A DNA stretch of 64,000 nucleotides from Paraburkholderia metrosideri (GCF_904848625.1 NZ_CAJHCP010000005.1:62001-126000); one strand, 5' to 3'. Positions 45,286-54,392 are shown, counted from the stretch's first letter. Numbers and translations are program-made. The notes: a model not told the origin generated them from the letters alone.

Positions 45286-45857
45286 TCAGGGAGGCGACCG
45301 GCGGTCTCGCTGGTTTGTATTTCCGCGTCGCAACGTTGTTATGCACGGTTGCGCGGTTGCATGGTTGTGATCACGTCTGTGGTGGGTTCGGCGCTGCGTG
45401 TGCCGAACTCACGACACGATCTGATCGTCGCACTTACCCATCAGCACCTCATCTTTATTCTCCACTTCGCCGGGGAATTGCGGTGAGCGCGCAATGGCGC
45501 CTGATTCGACGCCGACAAATAAAAATCCGCATTCTATGAATCAGTAAATCAAACCGGCTTATCGAAAATCCTTAATGGATTTTACCAATTGCCTGAATGA
45601 TTAAACGACAAACGGCATCGCTAATGCGATGCCGTTTGCATTGAATAGTGATAAAAACCGTTTGCCCTGTCTATTGGCGCCACGCCTAACTCAATGCCGT
45701 ATTAGGTTTCATCGTATTAACCCTAACCATACCCAAATTCGAATACCTCGATACCGAAACAGGGATTGGACGGCGGCCGCTAACCGACATTATTATATTT
45801 TCATAATATCAAAGCAGCGAATAACGGTAGTTCCGAGACATAATTCCAGGAGGCACG
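45286..45857. other. Intergenic region with terminator and ABC-operon promoter
   Basis: About 570 bases; the section from 45540 onward is much more AT-rich than its surroundings. It contains the hairpin at 45609-45638 and presumably the promoter of the sugar ABC operon. No gene is seen. Confidence 0.5.
45609..45638. terminator. Strong hairpin downstream of the dehydratase
   Basis: CAAACGGCATCGC (45609-45621) pairs perfectly with GCGATGCCGTTTG (45626-45638) around the tetraloop TAAT. The 13-bp stem followed by CATTG looks like an intrinsic terminator, although the T-run is part of the stem. Confidence 0.65.
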
Positions 45858-46940
45858 GTGACGGGCATTCAGCTCAACGGCGTGACAAAGCGATATGGCG
45901 AGACGGAAGTCATTACGGGTCTCGACCTGAATATCCACGAAGGCGAATTCCTCGTCTTTTTAGGCCCATCAGGTTGTGGCAAGTCCACGTTGCTGCGGAT
46001 GATCGCGGGCCTTGAGGGCGTCAGCGAAGGCCAGATCAGCATCGGTGGCCGTGAGGTCACCCATCTGCCGCCAGGCGGCCGAGATGTCGCGATGGTGTTC
46101 CAGCACTACGCGCTTTATCCGCACATGACGGTGTACGACAACATGGCGTTCGGCCTGCGCAATTCGGGTGTCGACGCAAGCGAGATCGAACGCCGCATTA
46201 CTGAAGCTGCGCGCATGCTCGAACTCGACGCGTTACTCAAGCGCCGACCTGCGCAACTCTCTGGTGGTCAGCGGCAGCGCGTCGCGATCGGCCGCGCGGT
46301 TGTCAAGGAACCCGAAGCATTCCTGTTCGACGAACCTCTTTCGAATCTCGACGCGTCGTTGCGAACCCGCACTCGGGTCGAACTTGCGCGTATTCACCGC
46401 CGCCTGAATTCGACGATGGTGTTCGTCACGCACGACCAGATCGAAGCGATGACGCTTGCCACGCGAATCGTCGTGATGAATCGTGGCCGCATCGAACAGA
46501 TTGGTGCGCCGCTCGATATTTACCGGCGCCCAGCCACGCGCTTTGTCGCGGGCTTTATCGGTGCGCCGGCAATGAATTTTATCGACGTCGAACCTGCTGG
46601 TGAGAACGGTGGCCGTCTGCTGGTGCGTCTGCCTGTCGAGAACATCGTCATTCCCACGACCGTCGCCACAGGCAGCCTGCCGTCCGGCCAACTCACACTC
46701 GGTGTTCGGGCCGAACACGTAGTAATCGACAACCAGGGTCCGCTCGCAGGCCGCGCTGAATTTGTCGAGCGTCTCGGCGACCGTTCGCTTGCCCATGTGA
46801 GCGTGCCCGGCTGTCCGCTGATCGTCGTCGAGATTCCGCGCGATTACGAATTACAGGCGGGCGACCCGATCCGCCTGAATATCGACGCGGCGCATCTGCA
46901 CATCTTCGACGCAAGCGGGATCGCGCATCATGGCGGCTGA
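45858..46940 (+). CDS. Sugar ABC transporter ATP-binding protein (UgpC/MalK type)
   Basis: 360-residue ATPase of the CUT1 carbohydrate importer family. Walker A GPSGCGKST (near 38-46), Q-loop VFQHYALYPHMTVYDNM, signature LSGGQRQRVAIGRAVV, Walker B FLFDEPLSNLDA and switch FVTHDQIEAMTLA are all present; a C-terminal TOBE/regulatory domain follows from about 235. It starts with GTG preceded by CCAGGAGGCACG. Its end overlaps the first permease gene by 11 bases. Together with the two permeases and binding protein downstream it makes a full importer, probably for arabinose-containing sugars. Confidence 0.94.
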   Translation: MTGIQLNGVTKRYGETEVITGLDLNIHEGEFLVFLGPSGCGKSTLLRMIAGLEGVSEGQISIGGREVTHLPPGGRDVAMVFQHYALYPHMTVYDNMAFGLRNSGVDASEIERRITEAARMLELDALLKRRPAQLSGGQRQRVAIGRAVVKEPEAFLFDEPLSNLDASLRTRTRVELARIHRRLNSTMVFVTHDQIEAMTLATRIVVMNRGRIEQIGAPLDIYRRPATRFVAGFIGAPAMNFIDVEPAGENGGRLLVRLPVENIVIPTTVATGSLPSGQLTLGVRAEHVVIDNQGPLAGRAEFVERLGDRSLAHVSVPGCPLIVVEIPRDYELQAGDPIRLNIDAAHLHIFDASGIAHHGG

Positions 46941-47856
46941 CCGCTCGTTGGCGGCCGGATTGCCGAAGGCGCGGCAACGCCGTTTCAACTATCCCCTTGC
47001 GTCGTGGTCGAACGGGCTGTTTGTTCTGCCGTTCGTGATCGTCTATGTGTTGCTGCTGGTCGTGCCGCTCGTGTACGGCTGGTGGCTGAGCTTGCAGAAC
47101 GTCGATCTGCTCGGCGGCACGACCGAGTTTATCGGCATCAAGAACTACGTCGATCTCGCGTTCGATCCGATCTTTCGCGGCGCCGTACGCAACACGTTCT
47201 ACTTCGTGTTCATGACCGTGCCGATGTTCGTTGCGCTGGGGCTCGCACTCGCACTGGTGCTGAATCGGCCGGGCCGTTTTAGCGCCGCGCTACGGGCGAT
47301 TTTCTTCGGCTCGTCGGTGTTGTCGGTGACGATCGTCACGCTAGTGTGGAAACTCGTATTGATGCCGGGCCACGGTCTGCTGGCCGACGTCAGTCACGCG
47401 CTGCGTATTCCCGAATACGTGCCGCTGGTTCACGAGGCTACTGCATTGCCAATGATCGCCATCGTCACCGTTTGGTGGATCGTCGGTCTGCCGATGATGC
47501 TGTTCCTCGCCGCACTTCAGCAAATCCCGCAAGAACTCTACGAGGCCGCCGCGCTCGATAACGCGTCGCGCTGGCGCACTTTCGCGTCGATCACGTTGCC
47601 GTCGATTCGCCGCACGCTCGCGCTCGTGGCGGTGATCGAAGCGGTGTTCCAGTTCCAGTTGTTTGGCCAGGCACAGTTGCTGACCGATGGCGGACCGAAC
47701 AACGCATCACGACCGCTTGTCCAGTTCATCTATGAATCTGGCTTCCGCCAATGGTTGTTTGGCTACTCGGCAGCCGCCGCTCAGGTGCTGTTTCTGCTGA
47801 TGCTGATCGGCATTGCCGTGCAGGCCTGGATCGTACGCAGGAAGGATTCCGTATGA
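46930..47856 (+). CDS. Sugar ABC transporter permease (MalF-like)
   Basis: 308-residue inner-membrane permease with six predicted helices. The EAA coupling loop is EAAALDNASRWRTFASITLPSI (about residues 209-230), which docks on the ATPase. FVLPFVIVYVLLLVVPLVYGWWLS at the N-terminus is typical of the first CUT1 permease. It overlaps the ATPase gene at its start and the next permease at its stop (ATGA), so the three are translationally coupled. Confidence 0.93.
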   Translation: MAADRSLAAGLPKARQRRFNYPLASWSNGLFVLPFVIVYVLLLVVPLVYGWWLSLQNVDLLGGTTEFIGIKNYVDLAFDPIFRGAVRNTFYFVFMTVPMFVALGLALALVLNRPGRFSAALRAIFFGSSVLSVTIVTLVWKLVLMPGHGLLADVSHALRIPEYVPLVHEATALPMIAIVTVWWIVGLPMMLFLAALQQIPQELYEAAALDNASRWRTFASITLPSIRRTLALVAVIEAVFQFQLFGQAQLLTDGGPNNASRPLVQFIYESGFRQWLFGYSAAAAQVLFLLMLIGIAVQAWIVRRKDSV

Positions 47857-48785
47857 GTACTGCTGCTCTCAAATCCGCACCGCGTCGTTCGCGACCCGGT
47901 CGTCCGCGACCCGGTCGTTCGCGACCCGGTCCTTCGCGCCAGGAAGGCACGCGTGGCTCGCTGGCAGGCCGCTTTGGCGAACGCTTGATGCTGGGCGCCG
48001 TCGTGCTGCTTGCGCTGGTCTGGATTGCGCCGCTCGTGTGGGTGTTCGCGCTGTCGTTCAAGCCGAATGCGTTTCTGCAACAACATACGGATGTGCTGTT
48101 TTCGCCGCCATTTACGCTGCAGAATTACACCAGCATCATCGGGACCTCGGCGGTGGGCGGCTGGTTGATCAACAGCATGATCGTCGCGTTAGGGCAGACG
48201 TTCCTCACACTCGTGATCGCGTCGCTGGCGGGATATGGTTTTGCGCGGACGTCGTTTCCCGGCAAGAATGTGCTCTATGTGATCTGTCTGGCCGGGCTCG
48301 CGGTTCCCGAGCAGGCACTCGTGATTCCGCTGCACAGCATCTTCGCTTCACTCGACTGGCACAACACGTATGGCGCGCTGATCATGCCGCGTCTCGCCTC
48401 ACCGTTCGGCGTGTATCTGATGACGCAGTACTTCAAGGCCGTACCCGTCGATATCGAAGAAGCCGCATTGCTCGACAATGCGTCGCGTTTCAAGGTGTTC
48501 TGGCGCATCGTGCTGCCGCTGTCGATTCCCGCACAAGCCACGCTCGCGATCTTCACTTTCCTCAGTGCATGGAACGATTATCTGTGGCCGCTCGTGTCGG
48601 CGTCGAAGCCGGAGATGTACACGTTGACCATTGGTCTCGCTTCTACGCAGGGCAATTTCGCGCAGTCAGAGGGCATTGGTTATCTGATGGCACAAGCCGT
48701 GTTCGCCGGGCTGCCGATTTTCGTGCTGTATCTGTTTTTCCAGAAATACATTGTGGCCGCCGTGGCTGGCACTACAGTGCGCTGA
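47853..48785 (+). CDS. Sugar ABC transporter permease (MalG-like) with Arg-Pro-Gly repeat N-terminus
   Basis: 310-residue partner permease with six predicted helices and the EAA loop EEAALLDNASRFKVFWRIVLP. The ATG at 47853 overlaps the preceding stop and follows AGGAAGGATTCC. The first 35 residues are unusual: SRPGRPRPGRSRPGPSR, encoded by a short imperfect tandem repeat (about 47884-47940), forming a basic cytoplasmic tail not normally seen in this family. The repeat may vary in copy number between strains. Confidence 0.93.
   Translation: MSTAALKSAPRRSRPGRPRPGRSRPGPSRQEGTRGSLAGRFGERLMLGAVVLLALVWIAPLVWVFALSFKPNAFLQQHTDVLFSPPFTLQNYTSIIGTSAVGGWLINSMIVALGQTFLTLVIASLAGYGFARTSFPGKNVLYVICLAGLAVPEQALVIPLHSIFASLDWHNTYGALIMPRLASPFGVYLMTQYFKAVPVDIEEAALLDNASRFKVFWRIVLPLSIPAQATLAIFTFLSAWNDYLWPLVSASKPEMYTLTIGLASTQGNFAQSEGIGYLMAQAVFAGLPIFVLYLFFQKYIVAAVAGTTVR
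47884..47940 (+). repeat. Short in-frame tandem repeat encoding SRPGRPRPGRSRPG
   Basis: About three and a half imperfect copies of a 15-base unit close to TCGTTCGCGACCCGG lie inside the second permease gene. The unit length is a multiple of three, so copy-number change would not break the frame. Confidence 0.75.
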
Positions 48786-48969
48786 GCTGTCGTTCTGCCG
48801 ATGTTCCCGTTCGCTTTAAGCGTCGATAAAAAGAACTGGTCACGCCGTTGACCAAGCCGTAGCCGCGCGATACCCATGAAAAGCACGCGGCTCACCTGGT
48901 AACCATCATCAATGGGATCGGATCAGGCGTGGTTAAAACGCGAACTCCGATCGACATAGGAGACAACCC

Positions 48970-50304
48970 ATGAAGAAATCGCTCGTGCGCGGTGCGCTTT
49001 CGCTCGCCCTGCTGGGGCTGGCGGGCGGCCTTGCCGCTCCGGCCCAGGCCAAAACCGAGATTACGCTGTCGCGTTTTTTTGGCGCCTGTGACGCTGAATA
49101 CGGCAATGTGAACGACGTCAGCAAAGCGGCGGGCGAATGCGGGATCATCACGACGCTGGTCAACCAGTTCAATGCGACGAACAAGGAAGACATTGTCGTC
49201 AAACCGCAGATCATCGAATGGAGCCCGTACTATACGCAGATCGACGCGCGCATTTTGAGCCATGACGTACCGACTGTTTCGGTGATGCACGAGGCGGTGC
49301 TGGGCGATTACGTGAAGCGCAAGCTTGTCGAACCACTGGACGACGGCTTCAAATCGGTCGGCGTCGATACGAAAGACTTTACCGGTAATGCACATCGGGG
49401 CGTAACGTTCGGCGACAAGAGCTACGCGCTGCCGTTCGACACGCATTCGTGGCTCTGGCACATCAACATCAATCTGTTCAAGAAGGCAGGCCTCGTCGAC
49501 GCGAACGGCAAGCCGATTCTGCCGACCACGCCGGACGAACTGCTGAAACAGGCGAAGCAGTTCAAGGACAAGACCGGTCTGCCGTATATCACGATGCCGA
49601 TCGCGAACGAGAGCGCGGCGCAAACGCGTTCGCTTTACACGATGGTGTATCAGCAGAACGGCAATCTGTTCCCGACTGGTCCGACGAAGATCGACCTGCA
49701 TAACAAGCCGGTGACGAACGCGCTGCAATTGCTGGACAGCCTGATGAAGGCGGGTGACATTACGCCCAATCTCGACTACGGCGCGTCCAATCAGGCGTTT
49801 ATGAATGGCAAGGCCGGTGTGCTGATTTGCGGCACCTGGATGATCGAGGATCTGACCAATCTGTCGAACAAGCCCGGCTCGACGCTTGCCAATAATGGTT
49901 ACGAAGTCGTGCCGTTCCCGAATCTGTTCCAGAAGAAAGCAGTGTGGGCCGACGGCCATTCCTGGGTGATGCTCAAGGGCGGCGCGAAAGACGATAAGAC
50001 CCGTCACGCCGCGTTCGTGTTCCTCAAGTTCCTTTATGACCACGACGCTGACTGGGCCCGCACGGGTCATTTGCCGGCGCGGCAGTCGGTGATCGATAGC
50101 CCGGCGTTCAACGCGTTGCCGCATCGGTCGTCGATCAAGGAAATCTCATCGACAGGTTATGCATTGCCGAACACGGTGCCGCGTCAGTTTGCGATTCAGG
50201 AAATCGTCGGCGATGAGGTCAGCAATATGCTCACGTCCGGTAAATCGGTTACGGATGTCCAGCAACAGGCTGAAGACCGCGTGAACAAATTGCTGTCCAG
50301 GTAA
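48970..50304 (+). CDS. Sugar ABC transporter substrate-binding protein
   Basis: 444-residue periplasmic binding protein of the CUT1 family. A Sec signal ends APAQA near residue 27. Typical features are NQFNATNKEDIVVKPQIIEW, LPFDTHSWLWHININLFKKAG, the FMNGKAGVLICGTWMI stretch and a late AFVFLKFLY. Cysteines in GACDAE and AGECGI may form a disulfide. ATAGGAGACAACCC precedes the ATG. It lies 184 bases after the permeases and should bind arabinosides or arabinose oligomers, judged only by the GH51 gene downstream. Confidence 0.92.
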   Translation: MKKSLVRGALSLALLGLAGGLAAPAQAKTEITLSRFFGACDAEYGNVNDVSKAAGECGIITTLVNQFNATNKEDIVVKPQIIEWSPYYTQIDARILSHDVPTVSVMHEAVLGDYVKRKLVEPLDDGFKSVGVDTKDFTGNAHRGVTFGDKSYALPFDTHSWLWHININLFKKAGLVDANGKPILPTTPDELLKQAKQFKDKTGLPYITMPIANESAAQTRSLYTMVYQQNGNLFPTGPTKIDLHNKPVTNALQLLDSLMKAGDITPNLDYGASNQAFMNGKAGVLICGTWMIEDLTNLSNKPGSTLANNGYEVVPFPNLFQKKAVWADGHSWVMLKGGAKDDKTRHAAFVFLKFLYDHDADWARTGHLPARQSVIDSPAFNALPHRSSIKEISSTGYALPNTVPRQFAIQEIVGDEVSNMLTSGKSVTDVQQQAEDRVNKLLSR

Positions 50305-50348
50305 TCAGGCAGTCGCTTCAGCCAGGACCCTTTCTCGAACTCGATATT

Positions 50349-50379
50349 CCACGCGTGCCGCAACGGGCAGCACGCGTGG
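50349..50379 (+). other. Intercistronic hairpin between binding-protein and GH51 genes
   Basis: CCACGCGTGC (50349-50358) pairs perfectly with GCACGCGTGG (50370-50379). A 10-bp GC-rich stem just downstream of a binding-protein gene commonly stabilises the abundant binding-protein mRNA or attenuates read-through; no T-run follows. Confidence 0.55.
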
Positions 50380-50406
50380 GCGGATCTCACAACAGGACAT
50401 ATCACG

Positions 50407-51927
50407 ATGATTAATTCACGCCTTGTCGTCGACCGGGATTTTGTTGTCGCGGACCTTGACCGGCGCGTCTTCGGTACCTTTGTCGAACATATGGGCCGCT
50501 GCGTTTATACCGGTATTTACGAGCCGGATCATCCGAATGCCGACGAACGCGGCTTTCGCAAGGATGTGATGGAACTCACCAAAGAACTCGGTCCGACGAT
50601 CGTTCGCTATCCGGGCGGCAATTTTCTGTCCGGGTACAACTGGGAAGACGGGGTCGGTCCGAAGGAAAAGCGGCCGAAGCGTCTGGACCTCGCGTGGTAT
50701 TCCGTGGAGAGCAATCAGTTCGGTACCAACGAATTCATCGACTGGTGCCGTGAACTCGATATCGAGCCGATGTACGGTGTCAATCTCGGCACCCGCGGCC
50801 CGGACGAAGCGCGCCATTTTGTCGAGTACTGCAATCATCCGGGCGGCACTGCGTTATCGGACTTGCGTCACGAGCATGGCTATGAAAAGCCGCATGACAT
50901 CAAGTTCTGGTGTCTTGGCAATGAGATGGACGGTCCGTGGCAAATCGGCCGCAAGACCGCCGACGAATACGGTCGCACTGCACTCGAAACGGCCAAGCTG
51001 ATGCGGGCGGTCGACCCCACGATTCAACTCGCGGCATGTGGTTCGTCAACGCATGAAATGGCAACGTACGGCATGTGGGAAGACCGCGTGCTCGAACACT
51101 GCTTCGATCAGGTCGATTTCATTTCGCTGCATACGTACTTCGAAAATCGTCACGATTCGACGGCAGAATTCTTCGGCAACATCGACGTGATGGACCTGTT
51201 CATCAAGGAGATTGTCGCGGTTGCGGACAGCGTCGCGGCGCGCAAGCATTCGACCAAGCGCATCATGCTGTCGTTCGACGAGTGGAACGTCTGGTACAAG
51301 GCACGCTCGATTAACGATCTGCGCAAACCGGGTTGGCCGAGCGCACCGCGTCTGATCGAAGAGGTCTACAACGCGGAAGATGCGCTGGTGGTAGGCGGTG
51401 CGCTGATCACGATGATGAACAACGCCGACCGGGTGAAAACCGCGTGTCTCGCACAACTCGTCAACGTGATCGGCCCGATCATGACCGAGCCGGGCGGGGC
51501 CGCGTGGCGGCAGACGATTTTCTATCCGTTCTCGCAGGCGTCGAAGTTTGGTCATGGCCGGGTGCTGAAGCCGGTGATCGACTCGCCGACCTATGAAGCC
51601 GAGACCTTCCCCGAAATTCCGTACCTGTGCGCGTCCGTTGTCGACGATCGCGCAACCGGCACCACCACGATCTTCGCGTTGAACCGCCATCTGACCGACG
51701 AGATGGAACTCAACATCGAGTTGCGCGGACTTGGCACGGATCGCACGCTCGATCACGCGCTCGAACTGCATCACGCGAATCTGAAGGCGGTGAACACCAG
51801 CGACGCGCCGATGACAGTTGCTCCCGCCACTAACTCGCAGGTCATCGTGGATGGCGAGAAGATCACCGCGCGCCTCAAGCCGGGTTCGTGGAACATGATC
51901 GTCACGACGGCGGCCAAGCGCGGCTAG
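50407..51927 (+). CDS. Alpha-N-arabinofuranosidase, GH51
   Basis: 506-residue glycoside hydrolase family 51 enzyme releasing L-arabinofuranose. The acid/base Glu173 in CLGNEMDGPWQ and nucleophile Glu292 in LSFDEWNVWY are in place; RYPGGNFLSGYNWEDGVGP is a strong family signature. The (beta/alpha)8 barrel is followed by a C-terminal beta-domain (FALNRHLTDEMELNIELRG). No signal peptide is present, so it acts on imported oligosaccharides in the cytoplasm, which fits the preceding ABC importer. Length matches intracellular bacterial enzymes such as Geobacillus AbfA. Confidence 0.95.
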   Translation: MINSRLVVDRDFVVADLDRRVFGTFVEHMGRCVYTGIYEPDHPNADERGFRKDVMELTKELGPTIVRYPGGNFLSGYNWEDGVGPKEKRPKRLDLAWYSVESNQFGTNEFIDWCRELDIEPMYGVNLGTRGPDEARHFVEYCNHPGGTALSDLRHEHGYEKPHDIKFWCLGNEMDGPWQIGRKTADEYGRTALETAKLMRAVDPTIQLAACGSSTHEMATYGMWEDRVLEHCFDQVDFISLHTYFENRHDSTAEFFGNIDVMDLFIKEIVAVADSVAARKHSTKRIMLSFDEWNVWYKARSINDLRKPGWPSAPRLIEEVYNAEDALVVGGALITMMNNADRVKTACLAQLVNVIGPIMTEPGGAAWRQTIFYPFSQASKFGHGRVLKPVIDSPTYEAETFPEIPYLCASVVDDRATGTTTIFALNRHLTDEMELNIELRGLGTDRTLDHALELHHANLKAVNTSDAPMTVAPATNSQVIVDGEKITARLKPGSWNMIVTTAAKRG

Positions 51928-51967
51928 ACGTTTGACGTGTCGCACGGATGTCGACGAAGGAGGGGTG

Positions 51968-52711
51968 ATGTTTGAGCGTGAGCCGGTCGTTGGCACCATG
52001 ACTGCGCAGGTTGCGCGGATTGTCGGAATGAGGATCGTCTCGGGCGAGTTTGGCCCGGGCGACCTGCTTCCGGTGGAAAGCGAGTTGTGCAGCGAGTACC
52101 GGGTGAGCCGCACGACGGTTCGTGAGGCGATCAAGCAGCTCACCGGCAAGCGCCTGATTGACGTGTCACCCAAGATCGGCACCCGTGTGTTGCCGTTCTC
52201 CGACTGGAACCTGCTCGACCGCGATGTGCTCGCTTGGCGGCTCAATGCGCAGTTCGATTCGAAGATCGTCGAAGACATCTTTGAAATGCGCATCTGTTTC
52301 GAGCCGCGCGCGAGTTTTCTCGCGGCACGTCATGGCAATGACGAGGATCTTCAGTTGATCGACCGTCGTTATCGCGAACTGGCGAGTGCGTATGCGTCTC
52401 CGGCTGCGCAATCGGATGTGCGGGCTTCGGTCGAGGCCGTGCTGGAGTTCCATATGGCGATCATCACCATGTCGCAGAACGGCATGTTCATTACGATCGG
52501 CAGCGCGATCAAGGCGGCGTTGCGGGTGTCGTCGGAGATGCTTTACCGGCAGGCGGCGAAGCCCAGCGAAGATATCGCCTTGCACGACGACGTGCGTAGC
52601 CGGATCGTTTCGCGACAGCCGGAGGAGGCGTCGGCCGCGATGACGCGCTTGCTCGAGGCGTCGCGTGAAAGGATGTTGCGGTACACGATTACGCCGAAGG
52701 GGAGCGGCTGA
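51968..52711 (+). CDS. GntR-family regulator with FCD domain
   Basis: 247-residue repressor. The N-terminal winged helix contains GDLLPVESELCSEYRVSRTT followed by VREAIKQLTGKRLIDV; the C-terminal FCD ligand domain from about residue 95 has EDIFEMRICFEPRASFLAA and HMAIITMS, including the Asp/His residues used to bind a metal in this fold. GAAGGAGGGGTG precedes the ATG at 51968. It sits between the GH51 and MFS genes and probably represses this sugar locus, with a sugar acid such as arabinonate as a possible effector (inference). Confidence 0.92.
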   Translation: MFEREPVVGTMTAQVARIVGMRIVSGEFGPGDLLPVESELCSEYRVSRTTVREAIKQLTGKRLIDVSPKIGTRVLPFSDWNLLDRDVLAWRLNAQFDSKIVEDIFEMRICFEPRASFLAARHGNDEDLQLIDRRYRELASAYASPAAQSDVRASVEAVLEFHMAIITMSQNGMFITIGSAIKAALRVSSEMLYRQAAKPSEDIALHDDVRSRIVSRQPEEASAAMTRLLEASRERMLRYTITPKGSG

Positions 52712-52761
52712 GGGTTTGGCGGCGGTGAGCGGATGCGCTGGCTTTAGCGAAAATATAGTAG

Positions 52762-52773
52762 TACGTCATCGTA
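52762..52773. promoter_or_regulatory. TACG-N4-CGTA dyad, copy 1
   Basis: TACGTCATCGTA lies within AGTAGTACGTCATCGTATG. It matches copy 2 at 52956 in AG-AGTACG-C--CGTATG. A repeated dyad upstream of the MFS gene and after gntR is a plausible GntR/FCD operator. Confidence 0.4.
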
Positions 52774-52955
52774 TGTTGATGAAAACCAGCGGTTCTTCGC
52801 AACTGTCGGAAAGCCGTCTAACAGCCCAATATATGCATCAATAATCGTCTATTTATTGACCTTCTTACGTTTTAAGTCCTCTGATATTAGGGATGACCCG
52901 GGTAAATGCTAGTTTTCGCATCGCATCGGTGATCCTTATACTTCCGGCATAGAAG

Positions 52956-52967
52956 TACGACGACGTA
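52956..52967. promoter_or_regulatory. TACG-N4-CGTA dyad, copy 2
   Basis: TACGACGACGTA lies within AGAAGTACGACGACGTATG, 194 bases from copy 1 and 139 bases before the MFS start. Two spaced copies would permit looping by a dimeric repressor. Confidence 0.4.
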
Positions 52968-53105
52968 TGAGATTGGGTGCGAAAAGCCTGAATCTCACCG
53001 TCGGCGCCGGAATATCGAAACCGGGCCGTGCTCTTCAGTTGCGCCGCTGCATCGAGCCGCGCACTCAAGTGAAACGCACTGTCCGGGGCACGTGAGGAGA
53101 GAAGA

Positions 53106-54392
53106 GTGAAATCGAAATATCGCTGGGTAATCGCCGCGCTGCTGTTCTTCGCCGGCATGCTGAATTACCTGGATCGCGCCGCGTTGTCGGTGGTTGCGCC
53201 GATCATCAAGGCCGACCTGCATATCAACGACGCTCAAATGGGTTTGCTCTTCAGCAGCTTCTTTATCGGCTACTGCGTGTTCTGTTTCGTCGGCGGCTGG
53301 GCCGCGGACAAATTCGGTCCGCGCAAAGTGTTCATGCTGGCGGCCGGTTTTTGGTCCATGTTCTGCGGGGCGACTGCATTCGCCGGGAGCTTCGGCACGC
53401 TGATGATCGCGCGTGTCGCGTTCGGGGTTGCCGAAGGGCCGATGGGTACCACGACCAACAAGTCCATTTCGAACTGGTTTCCGCGGCGCGAAGCAGGTCG
53501 CGCGGTCGGCCTTACCAACGCCGGTCAACCGCTCGGTGCGGCGGTTGCGGCGCCGATCGTCGGACTGGTTGCGCTGCAATTCGGCTGGCGCATTTCGTTC
53601 GCGGTGATCGCGGTGCTGGGCTTCGTGTGGATGGCGTTCTGGTGGCGCTGTTTCCGCGATCAACCGGATGAGCATCCGGCTGTGTCGAAGGAAGAGGCCG
53701 AATGGATCGTGGCCGACCGCCATTTGACGGCATCGGCTAATGCCGACTCTTCAAAGGCCGCACACAGCGTTTTTCACTACCTGTTCTCATTGCCCGTGCT
53801 TGGCGTCGCGATGGCGTTCTTCGCGTTCAACTACGTGCTCTACTTTTTCCTTTCGTGGCTGCCGAGTTATTTCACCGATTACCAGCATCTGGATATCAAG
53901 CACATGAGTGTGGTTGGTATCCTGCCGTGGCTGGGCGCGACGCTTGGCTTCGTGTTCGGCGGCATGATTTCGGACGGACTCTATAAGCGCACCGGCAATG
54001 TTCTGTTCGCGCGCAAGACCGTGATTATCATGGGCCTTGGCGTCGCGGCAGTTTGCGTGATGCTCGTGTCGCGAGTGAGTTCGCTGGTACCCGCCGTTAC
54101 GCTGATTGCAGTGGCGAGTCTGTTTGCATTCATGACGCCGCAAGCCTGCTGGTCGCTGTTGCAGGACATCGTGCCGCGCGAGCGGATCGGCGCAACGGGT
54201 GGCTTTGTGCATCTGCTCGCGAATCTTGCGGGTATTCTTTCGCCGAGCATTACCGGCTTCATGATTCAGTACGGCGCGGGTTATTCATCTGCATTTGTTG
54301 TTGCCAGCGCACTCGCGGCGTTGGGTTTGATCGTGTTGTGGGTCTCGGTGCGTGAGCACAACGTTGCGCGTTTGCGCAGCGCACCGGTTTGA
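53106..54392 (+). CDS. MFS transporter, anion:cation symporter (ACS) family
   Basis: 428-residue major facilitator with twelve predicted helices. RWVIAALLFFAGMLNYLDRA then LSVVAPIIKADLHIN at the N-terminus and GGWAADKFGPRKVF in loop 2-3 are typical of the ACS family, which includes hexuronate, galactonate and glucarate transporters. ATNKSISNWFPRREAGRAVGL after helix 4 also fits. GAGGAGAGAAGAGTG precedes the ATG. Next to an arabinonate dehydratase locus and an FCD-type regulator, it may import sugar acids such as L-arabinonate. Confidence 0.9.
   Translation: MKSKYRWVIAALLFFAGMLNYLDRAALSVVAPIIKADLHINDAQMGLLFSSFFIGYCVFCFVGGWAADKFGPRKVFMLAAGFWSMFCGATAFAGSFGTLMIARVAFGVAEGPMGTTTNKSISNWFPRREAGRAVGLTNAGQPLGAAVAAPIVGLVALQFGWRISFAVIAVLGFVWMAFWWRCFRDQPDEHPAVSKEEAEWIVADRHLTASANADSSKAAHSVFHYLFSLPVLGVAMAFFAFNYVLYFFLSWLPSYFTDYQHLDIKHMSVVGILPWLGATLGFVFGGMISDGLYKRTGNVLFARKTVIIMGLGVAAVCVMLVSRVSSLVPAVTLIAVASLFAFMTPQACWSLLQDIVPRERIGATGGFVHLLANLAGILSPSITGFMIQYGAGYSSAFVVASALAALGLIVLWVSVREHNVARLRSAPV

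Larger units (their letters stand above)
52712..53105. other. gntR-MFS intergenic region
   Basis: About 390 bases, AT-rich from 52740 to 52900, with no gene. It contains two TACG-N4-CGTA dyads described separately and is the likely promoter region for the MFS gene. Confidence 0.5.

Noticed and set aside
48892..50124. 410-codon minus-strand ORF opposite the sugar-binding protein
   Set aside because: Shadow frame; the plus strand has signal peptide, ribosome-binding site and operon context.
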